A DNA stretch of 10,235 nucleotides from an uncultured Selenomonadaceae bacterium (GCA_905236325.1 CAJOPJ010000104.1:1-10235); one strand, 5' to 3'. Counted from the first letter of the stretch, positions 1-7,172 are shown. A program made the numbers and translations. The notes: generated by a model from the sequence alone, not told the origin.

Positions 1-1999
1 ATTTATCGACGACAAGACCTGCTTTTGCTTCGCCGGCGTGCACAACTACAACAAAAATTTCTTCCGAATCTTTAACATGCGGCACAAACAGCGTGCTTTC
101 CATTCTGATTATTGGAATAATTTCGCCGCGCAGGACTATAACTTCGCGATTTTGAACTGTCTTAATATCTGTCGGCTGAATATTGATTGTTGAGTCGATT
201 GAGCCGAGCGGAATTGCGTACATTTCTTCCTGAACCTGAACTAACATTGCTTGAATAATTGCCAATGTCAGCGGCAATTTGATTTTAAATACAGAACCTT
301 CATTAACATGAGTTTCAACATCGACATGACCTGAAAGTGCTTCAATTTTACTGCGCACAACGTCCATACCGACGCCGCGCCCTGAAATATCTGAAATTTT
401 TTCTGCAGTCGAAAAGCCCGGCAAGAAGATAATTCTAACCGCATCTTGGTCGTCCATCTTGTTGACTTCTTCTTCAGTGTACAAGCCTTTTTCGACAGCT
501 TTGCGGCGGATTTTGTCAGCGTCAATACCGGAACCGTCATCGGTAACCATAATAACAACATTGTTACCTTCGTGACGCGCAATAAGTCCAACTTCACCGA
601 CACGTGGCTTGCCTTTTGCAACGCGTTCGTCGGGCATTTCAACGCCGTGGTCGAGCGAGTTTCTCAGCAAGTGCATGATAGGATCGCCGATTTCGTCAAT
701 AACTGTACGGTCGAGCTCTGTTTCTTCACCTTCGATCGTCAGGTTAATTTCTTTATTAAGTTCCTTCGTGACATCGCGAACCATACGCGGAAAGCGGTTA
801 AATACTTGGCTGACAGGAACCATGCGAACTTTCATAACAATATTTTGCAGGTCGGTGGTAACTCTGTCCATCTGTTCCAAAGTTTCGGTAAGTTCGGAAA
901 GTCTGTGCGTCTGTCCAATTTGTTCAAGTCGAACTTTGTTTATAACCAATTCGCCCATGAGGTTCATCAACGTGTCAAGTTTTTCAATATCAACGCGAAC
1001 GGACTGGCTTGCGTGCGATTTTTTAGTAGCACCGCCACCGCCGGTAGGAGTTTTTGCAGCCGGTGGTTTAGCAGCAGGTGCAGGTGCTTTTGCAGCAGGC
1101 GCATTTGCCGGTGCTGAAGGCGCAGGTTGTGCAGGTGCAGGCGCAGTTGCCGCAGGTTGTGCAGGTGCCGGCGCAGGTGCTGCTTTTGCGTTCAAGTCAA
1201 TTACAAAAGTTTCAGCTTTTTCGACTTCTGAAATATTTGTAACTGCTTCTTGAATTGCCGCCTCTTCAGCCGCACTGACAAGTATAACTTCAAATGAGCG
1301 TTCAAATTTTTCCTGTTCCAAATCTTCAGCAGGAGGAATTGATTTAATGACATCGCCAAGTTCGTCCAACGCATTCATAACCATGTAAGAACGCGCCGAC
1401 TTCAACAAGCAAGATTCAGCAAGCGTGACGGTTAAATGTATTCCGCGCATGCCATCTTTTTCGGCTTCCTTGATGACATTTTTTTCAGTTTCGGTAAGTT
1501 CAGCGACAATATCAGCTGATTTTGAATCGCCACCAGAAGTTGCAGGAGCTTCAGCCGCAGGAGCAGCCGCCGCAGGTTGTGCAGCCGCAGGTGCTGCGCC
1601 GGCTTCGGCAGGATCTTTACCACTCAAAATTGCAGTCAACTTTGCAACCAAGTCCGAAACATCTATTAAGTCTTCAGGGTCGCCGTTAGCAACATTGTCA
1701 ATCATCTGTTCCAGCGAGTCAACGCACTTAAAAAGCGTATCGATAATGTCTTCGCGAATTTTGATCTGTTCTTTGCGCAGGGCATCAAGGACATCTTCCA
1801 TTTCGTGCGTAAGTTCTGCGATTTTGTTATATCCCATTGTTGCGGACATACCTTTCAAAGTATGCGCGTTGCGGAATATTTCATTCAGCACAGATAAGTC
1901 TTCGGCGTTATCTTCCAATCCCAGCAAGCCGTCGTTGAGTGATTGTAAATGCTCGTGCGACTCGTCCAGAAACATCTCCATATACTGATTAGTTTCCAT
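1..1999 (-). CDS. cheA: Chemotaxis histidine kinase CheA (3' end beyond window)
   Basis: Cytoplasmic kinase that autophosphorylates on a histidine under receptor control and passes the phosphate to CheY and CheB. About 666 codons are visible. P1 (Hpt) has NAHTLKG with the phosphorylated His at residue 46. An Ala/Pro/Gly linker (about 140-165) leads to a CheY/CheB-binding P2 domain (about 180-265), then a second long Ala/Pro/Lys linker (about 268-322). P3 dimerisation helices span about 330-407. P4 ATPase boxes are intact: N box HLLRNSLDHG (Asn447), G1 DDGSGID (487-493), F box FLPGFST, G2 GRGVGMD (540-546). A CheW-like P5 domain begins near 565 and is cut at the window edge, so some 50-60 C-terminal residues are missing from view. 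The ATG at 1999 is set by AGGAGGAG (2005-2012). It is the gene after cheB on the same strand, 95 bases downstream, probably co-transcribed. Confidence 0.97.
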   Translation of the reverse strand, partial: METNQYMEMFLDESHEHLQSLNDGLLGLEDNAEDLSVLNEIFRNAHTLKGMSATMGYNKIAELTHEMEDVLDALRKEQIKIREDIIDTLFKCVDSLEQMIDNVANGDPEDLIDVSDLVAKLTAILSGKDPAEAGAAPAAAQPAAAAPAAEAPATSGGDSKSADIVAELTETEKNVIKEAEKDGMRGIHLTVTLAESCLLKSARSYMVMNALDELGDVIKSIPPAEDLEQEKFERSFEVILVSAAEEAAIQEAVTNISEVEKAETFVIDLNAKAAPAPAPAQPAATAPAPAQPAPSAPANAPAAKAPAPAAKPPAAKTPTGGGGATKKSHASQSVRVDIEKLDTLMNLMGELVINKVRLEQIGQTHRLSELTETLEQMDRVTTDLQNIVMKVRMVPVSQVFNRFPRMVRDVTKELNKEINLTIEGEETELDRTVIDEIGDPIMHLLRNSLDHGVEMPDERVAKGKPRVGEVGLIARHEGNNVVIMVTDDGSGIDADKIRRKAVEKGLYTEEEVNKMDDQDAVRIIFLPGFSTAEKISDISGRGVGMDVVRSKIEALSGHVDVETHVNEGSVFKIKLPLTLAIIQAMLVQVQEEMYAIPLGSIDSTINIQPTDIKTVQNREVIVLRGEIIPIIRMESTLFVPHVKDSEEIFVVVVHAGEAKAGLVVDK

Positions 2000-2024
2000 T
2001 CATACTCCTCCTGTTTAACAATGG

Positions 2025-2092
2025 AAAATTGAGAGTTGATAATTGGAGAATTAAAATTTGGAAATTCATTCTCCACTCTCCATTTCAATTTT
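2025..2092 (-). repeat. Imperfect inverted repeat in the cheB-cheA gap
   Basis: AAAATTG (2025-2031) pairs with CAATTTT (2086-2092), AGAGT (2032-2036) with ACTCT (2075-2079), and GGAGAAT (2045-2051) with ATTCTCC (2068-2074). An 8-base bulge lies on one side, a short bulge on the other, and the loop is 16 bases. It fills most of the gap between the cheB stop and the cheA ribosome binding site. No T-run follows the stem in the direction of transcription, so it does not look like a terminator. An mRNA processing or stability element, or a dispersed intergenic repeat, are both possible. Confidence 0.55.
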
Positions 2093-2094
2093 AA

Positions 2095-3267
2095 TTATCT
2101 TCTTACTGCCTCAACGATGGCTTCAGCAATTTTTGTAAGCGGTCTTATTTCATCGGCAAGACCGGCATCGACAACAGCTTTCGGCATACCATAAACCACG
2201 CAACTGGGTTCGTCCTGTGCGATTGAGTAACCGCCGTTAGCTTTTATTTTTTTCATACCTTCGCACCCGTCCGCGCCCATTCCTGTCATTATGACTGAAA
2301 CTAAATCGCGACCGAACTGCGCGGCTGAGTCAAACATAACATTAACTGCAGGTCTGTGATTACCTACAGGCGGTTCTTGGCTTAGAACGATTTTTCTATT
2401 GCCGCCGCTTGCAGGAAAGATTCTTAAGTGAAAATTTCCAGGTGCGATATAAACCTGCCCCGGCTTAATAATTTCATCGTTTTCAGCTTCCTTAACCGCA
2501 ATTTCGCTGATTGAATTCAATCTGTCTGCAAGAGATTTTGTGAAACCTGCCGGCATATGTTGGACAATTACAACTCCGCAAGGCAAATTCCCCGGCAAGC
2601 GCGTTATTACAGTTTGTAATGCTTGTGGACCACCTGTTGAAGTTCCAATCACGACAAGTTTTTTACCTGTTGGCACAGCCATTGCAGTTGATAAATTTTG
2701 TCGTGGCGGTGGAAGTGTAGACATTGAAGGCACTTTGTTAATTACAGGTTTTTGTCCGAGCGTATAGCCGGTTCGCCTTTTAATTTCGATGCGTTTCATT
2801 ACCGGCGGATTCGGAGTTTTTGGTGAATAAACCAATGGCCTAGAATCTGCTGCTGATTGTTGAAATTTTGTAACATGCGCTTTAGCGGCGGCGCGACACT
2901 TTGATAGAAGTTCAGATTCGATTGTGTCAATTTTTGAAATTGGTCCGCCGGCTTTGCTGATAAAATCAACTGCGCCCAAAGCCAATGCTCGGATTGTAGC
3001 GTCTGTTCCGCGCTGTGTCATGCTGCTGAACATTACGACAGGCAGCGGACATTCTTCCATAATAATTGCCAGAGCGTCCAAGCCGTCCATTACAGGCATT
3101 GTTACGTCCAAAGTCAATAGGTCCGGCTTTAATTGCTTGACTTTTTCTATTGTGTCCTTACCGTTGATTGCTGTTCCTGCAACTTGGAAGTCGCTTTGCC
3201 TGCTAAACATATCAGACAAGACTTTTCGCATGAAAGCCGAATCATCAGCAATCAATACACGAATCAT
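2095..3267 (-). CDS. cheB: Chemotaxis protein-glutamate methylesterase/deamidase CheB
   Basis: Response regulator that removes methyl groups from receptor glutamates (and deamidates glutamines) when phosphorylated by CheA, giving adaptation. The N-terminal receiver domain (1 to about 120) has the acidic pair D8-D9, phospho-acceptor D54 in LTLDVTMPVMDG, S81/S82 in the MFSSM switch strand, and K105. A basic, Pro-rich linker (about 140-200) is longer than in enteric CheB. The methylesterase domain carries the full triad: Ser210 in GTSTGGP, His237 in VQHMPAGFT, Asp333 in MTGMGADG. At 390 residues it is slightly longer than the usual 350. The ATG at 3267 is chosen over a GTG at 3276 because AAGGAG (3277-3282) sits 9 bases from the ATG but directly abuts the GTG. 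It lies upstream of cheA on the same strand. Confidence 0.97.
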   Translation of the reverse strand: MIRVLIADDSAFMRKVLSDMFSRQSDFQVAGTAINGKDTIEKVKQLKPDLLTLDVTMPVMDGLDALAIIMEECPLPVVMFSSMTQRGTDATIRALALGAVDFISKAGGPISKIDTIESELLSKCRAAAKAHVTKFQQSAADSRPLVYSPKTPNPPVMKRIEIKRRTGYTLGQKPVINKVPSMSTLPPPRQNLSTAMAVPTGKKLVVIGTSTGGPQALQTVITRLPGNLPCGVVIVQHMPAGFTKSLADRLNSISEIAVKEAENDEIIKPGQVYIAPGNFHLRIFPASGGNRKIVLSQEPPVGNHRPAVNVMFDSAAQFGRDLVSVIMTGMGADGCEGMKKIKANGGYSIAQDEPSCVVYGMPKAVVDAGLADEIRPLTKIAEAIVEAVRR

Positions 3268-3287
3268 CAGCGTCACTCCTTCATCTT

Positions 3288-3331
3288 GAACAATTCTAAA
3301 AAATCAAAATATTGTCCAAAAATAATTGTTC
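3288..3331 (-). repeat. 8-bp inverted repeat in the cheB leader
   Basis: GAACAATT (3288-3295) and AATTGTTC (3324-3331) are perfect inverted copies separated by 28 AT-rich bases. They lie between the candidate -10 box and the cheB ribosome binding site, so the transcript could fold just ahead of the start codon. Chance pairing is possible in this base composition. Confidence 0.4.
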
Positions 3332-3358
3332 TTTATACTATTCGCCCGACTTTGTAAA
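3332..3358 (-). promoter_or_regulatory. Candidate promoter for cheB-cheA
   Basis: On the minus strand, TTTACA (3353-3358) and TATAAA (3332-3337) resemble -35 and -10 boxes, but the 15-base spacer is shorter than the preferred 17. The -35 lies inside a short palindrome, ACTTT-GT-AAAGT (plus strand 3349-3360). No convincing sigma-D (sigma-28) motif was found here. The 131-base gap to the upstream gene makes an independent promoter reasonable. Confidence 0.3.
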
Positions 3359-3398
3359 GTTCCTTCAAATTGTTAATAAAATTTTGCATATCGTAAAG

Positions 3399-3686
3399 TC
3401 ACATTATTTTTTGGCAAAGTAAATTTAATGTTGCTAAATATCGAACAGCACGCCTGTAGTCGCCGAATTGCAAGGAAGTTTTAAAATTTTCGCGCACGGC
3501 ATCTATCAAATCTAAGCAGTCAATAATTGCTATTTCATTCACGGCAGTTGAATTTCTGCCGGTTAAGAATCTGGATTTTATGTGTTCGCGCGTCAAGAAA
3601 TTTTTTTCAATTTCTTGCAAAAGTTCTTCCAATACTGTTTGTTGACTTTTTTTTATTCTTGCGATTTTTTTATTTTCTTCCTGCAT
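3399..3686 (-). CDS. Small helical protein of unknown function, coupled to upstream coiled-coil gene
   Basis: I do not recognise this 95-residue protein. It is charged at the N terminus (Lys/Glu-rich, residues 1-30) and looks mostly alpha-helical. The second half contains IDCLDLIDAVREN and a Tyr/Arg-rich helix ending in LNLLCQKIM. It has no signal peptide or membrane segment, so a cytoplasmic location is likely. The ATG at 3686 overlaps the upstream gene by 17 bases, and GGAG (3694-3697) lies just ahead of it. Translational coupling and a shared function with the coiled-coil protein are inferred. The CLDLIDAVREN stretch faintly recalls the helical core of GrpE-type nucleotide exchange factors, but that is only an impression. 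cheB follows 131 bases downstream. Confidence 0.8.
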   Translation of the reverse strand: MQEENKKIARIKKSQQTVLEELLQEIEKNFLTREHIKSRFLTGRNSTAVNEIAIIDCLDLIDAVRENFKTSLQFGDYRRAVRYLATLNLLCQKIM

Positions 3687-4695
3687 TTATCTTCTCCGAA
3701 ATTTTTTCCAAAATGCGAACGTCCTGTTCGGTTAAATTGGAATATTGTTCCAAAGTTGCGCGTGTTAAGCCGTTGTAAGCGTCAAGTTTTTTGGTTAAAG
3801 TTGCAAGTTCTTTGCGCACATCATCAAACATAGTTGTTAAATTTTCGGTGCCGGTTACAATTTGTCTGCCGACTTCGCGGAAGTTTTCTACGCTGCCTTG
3901 AGTTGCAGTTTCGACGCTGTTTGCCGCTGTTACGACTGAAGTATTTTGATTTAAAATTTCGCCGACTGTTTTGGCAAGTTCGGAATTTTCAGTTCTAAAT
4001 TCGGCGAAGGAATTTTTTAGTTCGTCCATTGCGGCAGAAATATTTTCTGAACTTTTTTGCAAAGTTTCGAGATTTTTTACAGAAGGTGGTGCTTTTAAAA
4101 GTTGTCCGACAACACCGGCTAATTTTACGCCTGTTTGCAGTGCAGATTTATTTTCCTCAGTCACAGTCTGAAGTTTTTTAAATTCCTCCGAAAGATTTTT
4201 TGAAAGTTCATTTACAATTTCAGAATTTTTTTCAACAGCATTTGAAACATCAGCAAATTTTTCGCCGAGCCTGCGAATATTTATTTCAGTTGAGGCAACA
4301 TTGTCTTCAACGCTTTTCATTGACGCACCGACAGCAGACATTGTTTCTGTCAGTGGTATTAAGTTATCAAGCGTGGCGAGTCTTGAGCGGATTCCTTGCA
4401 AATTTTCCTGCAAAGTTCCCGACGCTTCAGTTACTGCGTTCATTGCTTTGGAAGTTGCGCTGTAACCTTCATTTATTTTTTGGCGCATTTGTTGAAATTG
4501 AATTTCTATGCGCTGTAGGTCGTCTTCAGCAGCACTTGCCGATTGTGACATTGCACGACGCAGGTTAATTGCAGCAAAAATTGCGCTGATTATTGAAATT
4601 GCAATTCCAATTGCGTCATCAATTTTTAAAATCACGCCTAATGCTACCAGTGAAAAAAATAATGCACCGGCAAAGCCGTTTTCGCTACCGTTCAT
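3670..4695 (-). CDS. Membrane-anchored coiled-coil protein of unknown function
   Basis: 341 residues. Two hydrophobic helices (about 7-23 and 28-45), joined by a short KIDD turn, form a membrane hairpin. An RR pair after the second helix suggests the rest faces the cytoplasm. Residues about 50-338 are almost uninterrupted helix rich in Glu, Lys, Ser, Asn and Ala with heptad-like spacing, apart from a break near LLKAPPSV (about 200). This recalls the cytoplasmic rod of a methyl-accepting protein, but the receptor hairpin-tip motif (QTNLLALNAAIEAARAGE type) is absent, as are a sensor domain and a HAMP domain. It is also not MotA/ExbB-like in its membrane part. The ATG at 4695 has AAAGGA (4704-4709) eight bases upstream. 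It heads the minus-strand group that leads to cheB and cheA, so a scaffold or accessory role at the chemoreceptor or motor is a possible but unproven reading. Confidence 0.85.
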   Translation of the reverse strand: MNGSENGFAGALFFSLVALGVILKIDDAIGIAISIISAIFAAINLRRAMSQSASAAEDDLQRIEIQFQQMRQKINEGYSATSKAMNAVTEASGTLQENLQGIRSRLATLDNLIPLTETMSAVGASMKSVEDNVASTEINIRRLGEKFADVSNAVEKNSEIVNELSKNLSEEFKKLQTVTEENKSALQTGVKLAGVVGQLLKAPPSVKNLETLQKSSENISAAMDELKNSFAEFRTENSELAKTVGEILNQNTSVVTAANSVETATQGSVENFREVGRQIVTGTENLTTMFDDVRKELATLTKKLDAYNGLTRATLEQYSNLTEQDVRILEKISEKINAGRK

Positions 4696-4713
4696 TAAAT
4701 CAATCCTTTCAAG

Positions 4714-4765
4714 TTTGAATTTTAGTAATTAGTAATTTTTTCTATCCTAAATTCTACTTTTCAAA
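4714..4765 (-). repeat. Imperfect inverted repeat in the coiled-coil gene leader
   Basis: TTTGAA (4714-4719) pairs with TTCAAA (4760-4765), and TTTAG (4721-4725) with CTAAA (4747-4751). The interior holds a 7-base direct repeat, TAGTAAT twice (4723-4729 and 4730-4736). It lies just upstream of the ribosome binding site at 4704-4709. The AT-rich background makes part of this pairing expected by chance. Confidence 0.35.
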
Positions 4766-4786
4766 TTGTAAAAAAATATTGCGCTA

Positions 4787-4814
4787 ATTATATAACAAAA
4801 ATTTCTTTACGCAA
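4787..4814 (-). promoter_or_regulatory. Candidate sigma-A promoter for the coiled-coil gene
   Basis: On the minus strand, TTGCGT (4809-4814), a 16-base spacer and a consensus TATAAT (4787-4792) lie about 92 bases ahead of the ATG at 4695. A start near 4780 would give a leader of roughly 85 bases that contains the inverted repeat at 4714-4765. It is divergent from the sufC promoter, and the two -35 boxes lie within about 25 bases of each other. Confidence 0.5.
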
Positions 4815-4828
4815 ATTTTTTTGTAAAG
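4805..4828. repeat. Inverted repeat between divergent promoters
   Basis: CTTTAC (4805-4810) and GTAAAG (4823-4828) are inverted copies separated by 12 AT-rich bases. They sit between the divergent -35 boxes and overlap the minus-strand one, so a regulator bound here could affect both promoters. The right arm, with its flank TTTGTAAAGTT, matches 3351-3361 in the cheB promoter region. A weak operator candidate only. Confidence 0.3.
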
Positions 4829-4837
4829 TTAATTTTA

Positions 4838-4866
4838 TTGACAATGTAGCTAAATAAAAATAAAAT
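4838..4866 (+). promoter_or_regulatory. Sigma-A promoter for sufC-ctpA
   Basis: Consensus TTGACA (4838-4843), a 17-base spacer and TAAAAT (4861-4866, one mismatch). The expected transcription start is near 4873, giving a leader of about 36 bases before the sufC ATG. This is the best sigma-A match in the window. Confidence 0.75.
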
Positions 4867-4908
4867 AGCGTCCAACTTACTAAATTTTTTGACGAAGGGA
4901 GCAATAAA

Positions 4909-5655
4909 ATGCTTGAAATAAAAAATCTCCACGCAGGAGTTGATGGCAAGGAAATTTTGCATGGATTGGATTTATCTGTCGGCAAAGGCGAAGTCCATGT
5001 AATTTTAGGTCCAAATGGCTCAGGCAAATCGACGCTGATGAATGTTATCATGGGGCATCCAAAGTATGAAATTATTTCCGGCGGTTTGGAATTTGAAGGC
5101 GAAAATTTAAATGCGCTAAAAACTTTTGAACGCGCACGGCGTGGTATTTTTCTGTCTTTCCAAAATCCGGAAGAAATTCCCGGCATCACTGTTGAAAATA
5201 TGTTGCGAACTGCTAAACAAGCAATTACCGGTAATAAAGTTATAAAAATTTTGCAGTTTAGGAAAAAATTGCAGGAAACTATGGCTGAACTTCAAATTGA
5301 TAAAACTTACGCTTCAAGGTATATGAATGTTGGTTTTAGCGGCGGCGAAAAAAAACGTAATGAAATTTTGCAACTGCTTATGCTTGAGCCGAAACTTGCC
5401 TTGCTTGATGAAACTGATTCCGGCTTGGACGTTGACGCTGTACAGATTGTTTCAAAAGGCGTGGCAAAATTTCATACTGCTGAAAATTCCTGCGTCATAA
5501 TCACGCACAACACTGCAATTTTAAAAAATCTTAAAGTCGATAAAGCACATGTTTTAATTAATGGCAAAATTATCAAAGATGGCGACGCAAAATTGGTTGA
5601 GGAAGTTTCACAAAATGGTTACGCTCAATTTGAGGCGATTGAGGCTGACCTATGA
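4909..5655 (+). CDS. sufC: Fe-S cluster assembly ATPase SufC
   Basis: Soluble ABC-type ATPase that drives the SufB/SufD scaffold in iron-sulfur cluster assembly. At 248 residues it is of normal family length. Walker A is GPNGSGKST (34-42). The Q-loop region FLSFQNPEEIPGITVEN and the signature NVGFSGGEKKRNEILQ (140-155) are characteristic of SufC rather than transporter ATPases. Walker B is LALLDETDSGLD (Asp167, Glu168) and the H-loop His is residue 200. The ATG at 4909 has AAGGGAG at 4895-4901. It is first in its transcription unit and overlaps the next gene by four bases (ATGA). Neither sufB nor sufD is adjacent on either side, which is unusual because sufC normally travels with them. Confidence 0.95.
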   Translation: MLEIKNLHAGVDGKEILHGLDLSVGKGEVHVILGPNGSGKSTLMNVIMGHPKYEIISGGLEFEGENLNALKTFERARRGIFLSFQNPEEIPGITVENMLRTAKQAITGNKVIKILQFRKKLQETMAELQIDKTYASRYMNVGFSGGEKKRNEILQLLMLEPKLALLDETDSGLDVDAVQIVSKGVAKFHTAENSCVIITHNTAILKNLKVDKAHVLINGKIIKDGDAKLVEEVSQNGYAQFEAIEADL

Positions 5656-6848
5656 AAAAAACTGTTGTAACTATCATAGTCAGCGCGATTGTCGGTTCAA
5701 TTCTTTCGATAAGTGCAATTTGTATGCTATTTAACCTTGACGGCAAAAATTTAATCAGTTTGGCACGAATGATTGGCACGATGAATTTTATTGAGTCGCA
5801 TTATGTGCAGGAAGTCGATAAAAATGTTTTAATTGACGGCGCAATTAGCGGTATGGTTGACGCACTTGATGATCCACATTCTGTATATTTAGATTCGCAA
5901 CTTTACAGTCGTTTGCGTTCGGAAACTACAGGCAGTTTTGGCGGTATCGGTGTTTACATGGGCTTTAAGGAAGGCGGCGTTTATGTTTTAAGCGTTATGC
6001 CCGACAGCCCCGGCGAACGCGTCGGACTTATGGCAGGGGATTCAATTTTAGCTGTAAATTCTCAACCTGTCAGCGAAATTGATCCTACCGAAGTTGCGTT
6101 GAAAATTCGCGGCGAAGTCGGTAGCGTTGTTGAACTTTTAATTCGCCGTGAAGGTCAGGAAGATAAAACCTATTCCATTACGCGCGAAATTATTCAAGTT
6201 GAAACTGTTTTCGGTAGAATGATTGATGACAGAATGGGATATATCAGAATTTCAAACTTCAGCGAAAATACCGGCGTAGAATTTAAAACTGTTTTGGAAA
6301 AATTATCCGAACAAAATATGCAAGGTTTCATTTTGGATTTAAGACAAAATCCCGGCGGCTTGATTACAAGTTGCGTTGAAGTTGCGCGCGAAATTGTTCC
6401 AAAAGGTCCAATAGTTTCAGTGGTCAAACGCAACGGCGAAACTGAAACTTACAATTCAGAACTTGAGCAGGCAAAGTATCCGATAATTGTTTTGCTTGAT
6501 GAACACAGCGCAAGTGCATCTGAACTTTTGAGCGGCGCACTTCAAGATACAAAAGCTGCATTGATTGTCGGCACAACTTCCTATGGTAAAGGCAGCGTTC
6601 AAACTGTGATTCCAATGTTTCGCGACGATGGCCTAAAACTTACAATCGCAAAATATTATACACCGAACGGTCGCAGTATTGACGGCACAGGAATTACGCC
6701 CGATATTGAAGTTAAACTTGAACACCCCATCTTAATCACGCGCGAACCTAAAACTGATTCGGCTGAAGATTTGCAACTGCAAAAGGCTGAAGAAATTTTA
6801 AATCAGCAAATTAAAGCAGGAAAAATTTTGTTCGAAAATGCAAACTAA
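5652..6848 (+). CDS. C-terminal processing peptidase, S41 family (CtpA/CtpB type)
   Basis: Membrane-anchored, extracytoplasmic serine protease that trims or degrades proteins from their C termini. An N-terminal hydrophobic segment (about 4-27) preceded by MKK acts as a signal anchor. An N-terminal cap helix region (about 35-90) is followed by a PDZ domain (about 95-180, with GGIGVYM and the ligand-binding region around SPGERVGL). The protease core follows. The Ser/Lys dyad is intact: Ser288 in HSASASELLSGAL and Lys313 in SYGKGSVQ, with the supporting Gln317. NPGG (233-236) and the ITPDIEV ending of the core are also family hallmarks. The length (398) is typical. Its start overlaps the sufC stop by four bases, implying translational coupling. 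Its substrate cannot be read from the sequence. Confidence 0.95.
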   Translation: MKKTVVTIIVSAIVGSILSISAICMLFNLDGKNLISLARMIGTMNFIESHYVQEVDKNVLIDGAISGMVDALDDPHSVYLDSQLYSRLRSETTGSFGGIGVYMGFKEGGVYVLSVMPDSPGERVGLMAGDSILAVNSQPVSEIDPTEVALKIRGEVGSVVELLIRREGQEDKTYSITREIIQVETVFGRMIDDRMGYIRISNFSENTGVEFKTVLEKLSEQNMQGFILDLRQNPGGLITSCVEVAREIVPKGPIVSVVKRNGETETYNSELEQAKYPIIVLLDEHSASASELLSGALQDTKAALIVGTTSYGKGSVQTVIPMFRDDGLKLTIAKYYTPNGRSIDGTGITPDIEVKLEHPILITREPKTDSAEDLQLQKAEEILNQQIKAGKILFENAN

Positions 6849-6860
6849 AAAAACTGCAAC

Positions 6861-6884
6861 GTAAATAAAGGAATTTACTTTTTT
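6861..6884 (+). terminator. Weak intrinsic terminator after the protease gene
   Basis: GTAAAT (6861-6866), loop AAAGGA, ATTTAC (6873-6878) and a run of six T (6879-6884). The 6-bp stem has only one G-C pair, so it should be weak. Read-through into flbD is likely, and I found no strong promoter between it and flbD. Confidence 0.4.
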
Positions 6885-6937
6885 ATGGCGAAACAGCTAC
6901 TTAAGTTTTAAGCGTTGTTGTTTTGGAGGTGCAAAAA

Positions 6938-7141
6938 ATGATCGAACTTACAAGGTTTAATTCTGAATCTAAAAAAATGGGCAAATTTATTCTCAACGCC
7001 GAACATATTCAAACTATCGAGGAAACACCTGATACCGTTATAACCTTAATGAACGAAAAAAAATTTATAGTCGAAGAACCGGCAGAAGAAATCGTGCGTC
7101 GCGTGATGAAATATCGCCGCGCATTGTACAACTTTAAATAA
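6938..7141 (+). CDS. flbD: Flagellar protein FlbD / SwrD
   Basis: Small cytoplasmic protein of 67 residues found in flagellar operons of Firmicutes and spirochaetes. In Bacillus subtilis the homologue SwrD supports swarming by raising motor power. Recognised by the start MIELTRFN and the core HIQTIEETPDTVITL, with the conserved Pro-Asp-Thr-hydrophobic segment. The ATG at 6938 has GGAGGT (6925-6930) seven bases upstream; an in-frame TTG further upstream overlaps that binding site and is not credible. fliL follows after 31 bases. In many relatives motA and motB stand between flbD and fliL, but they are absent here. Confidence 0.93.
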   Translation: MIELTRFNSESKKMGKFILNAEHIQTIEETPDTVITLMNEKKFIVEEPAEEIVRRVMKYRRALYNFK

Positions 7142-7172
7142 AAAAATCTAAATCGAGAGGGGAATTATTATT

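Noticed and set aside
446..1253. Two long overlapping plus-strand open frames (223 and 214 codons) over cheA
   Set aside because: They lie antisense to conserved CheA domains and owe their length to the skewed codons of the kinase and its Ala-Pro linker. They have Ser/Phe/Cys-rich translations and no family motifs.
1425..1988. 187-codon plus-strand open frame opposite the cheA 5' half
   Set aside because: Antisense shadow of the P1/P2 region; no ribosome binding site and no recognisable domain.
3670..4695. Coiled-coil gene as a methyl-accepting chemotaxis protein
   Set aside because: The conserved receptor hairpin-tip sequence, HAMP domain and ligand-binding domain are all missing; only the helical rod character is shared.
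3670..4695. Coiled-coil gene as a ZorA/MotA-like defence or stator protein
   Set aside because: Only two short membrane helices without a MotA/TolQ/ExbB domain, and no ZorB/OmpA-like partner beside it.
4788..5189. 133-codon minus-strand open frame over the sufC start
   Set aside because: Antisense to the SufC Walker A and Q-loop region and across its promoter; no supporting start signal.
6885..6911. Eight-codon open frame (MAKQLLKF) upstream of flbD as a leader peptide
   Set aside because: It starts right after the terminator-like T-run, has no well-placed ribosome binding site, and shows no attenuator structure after it.
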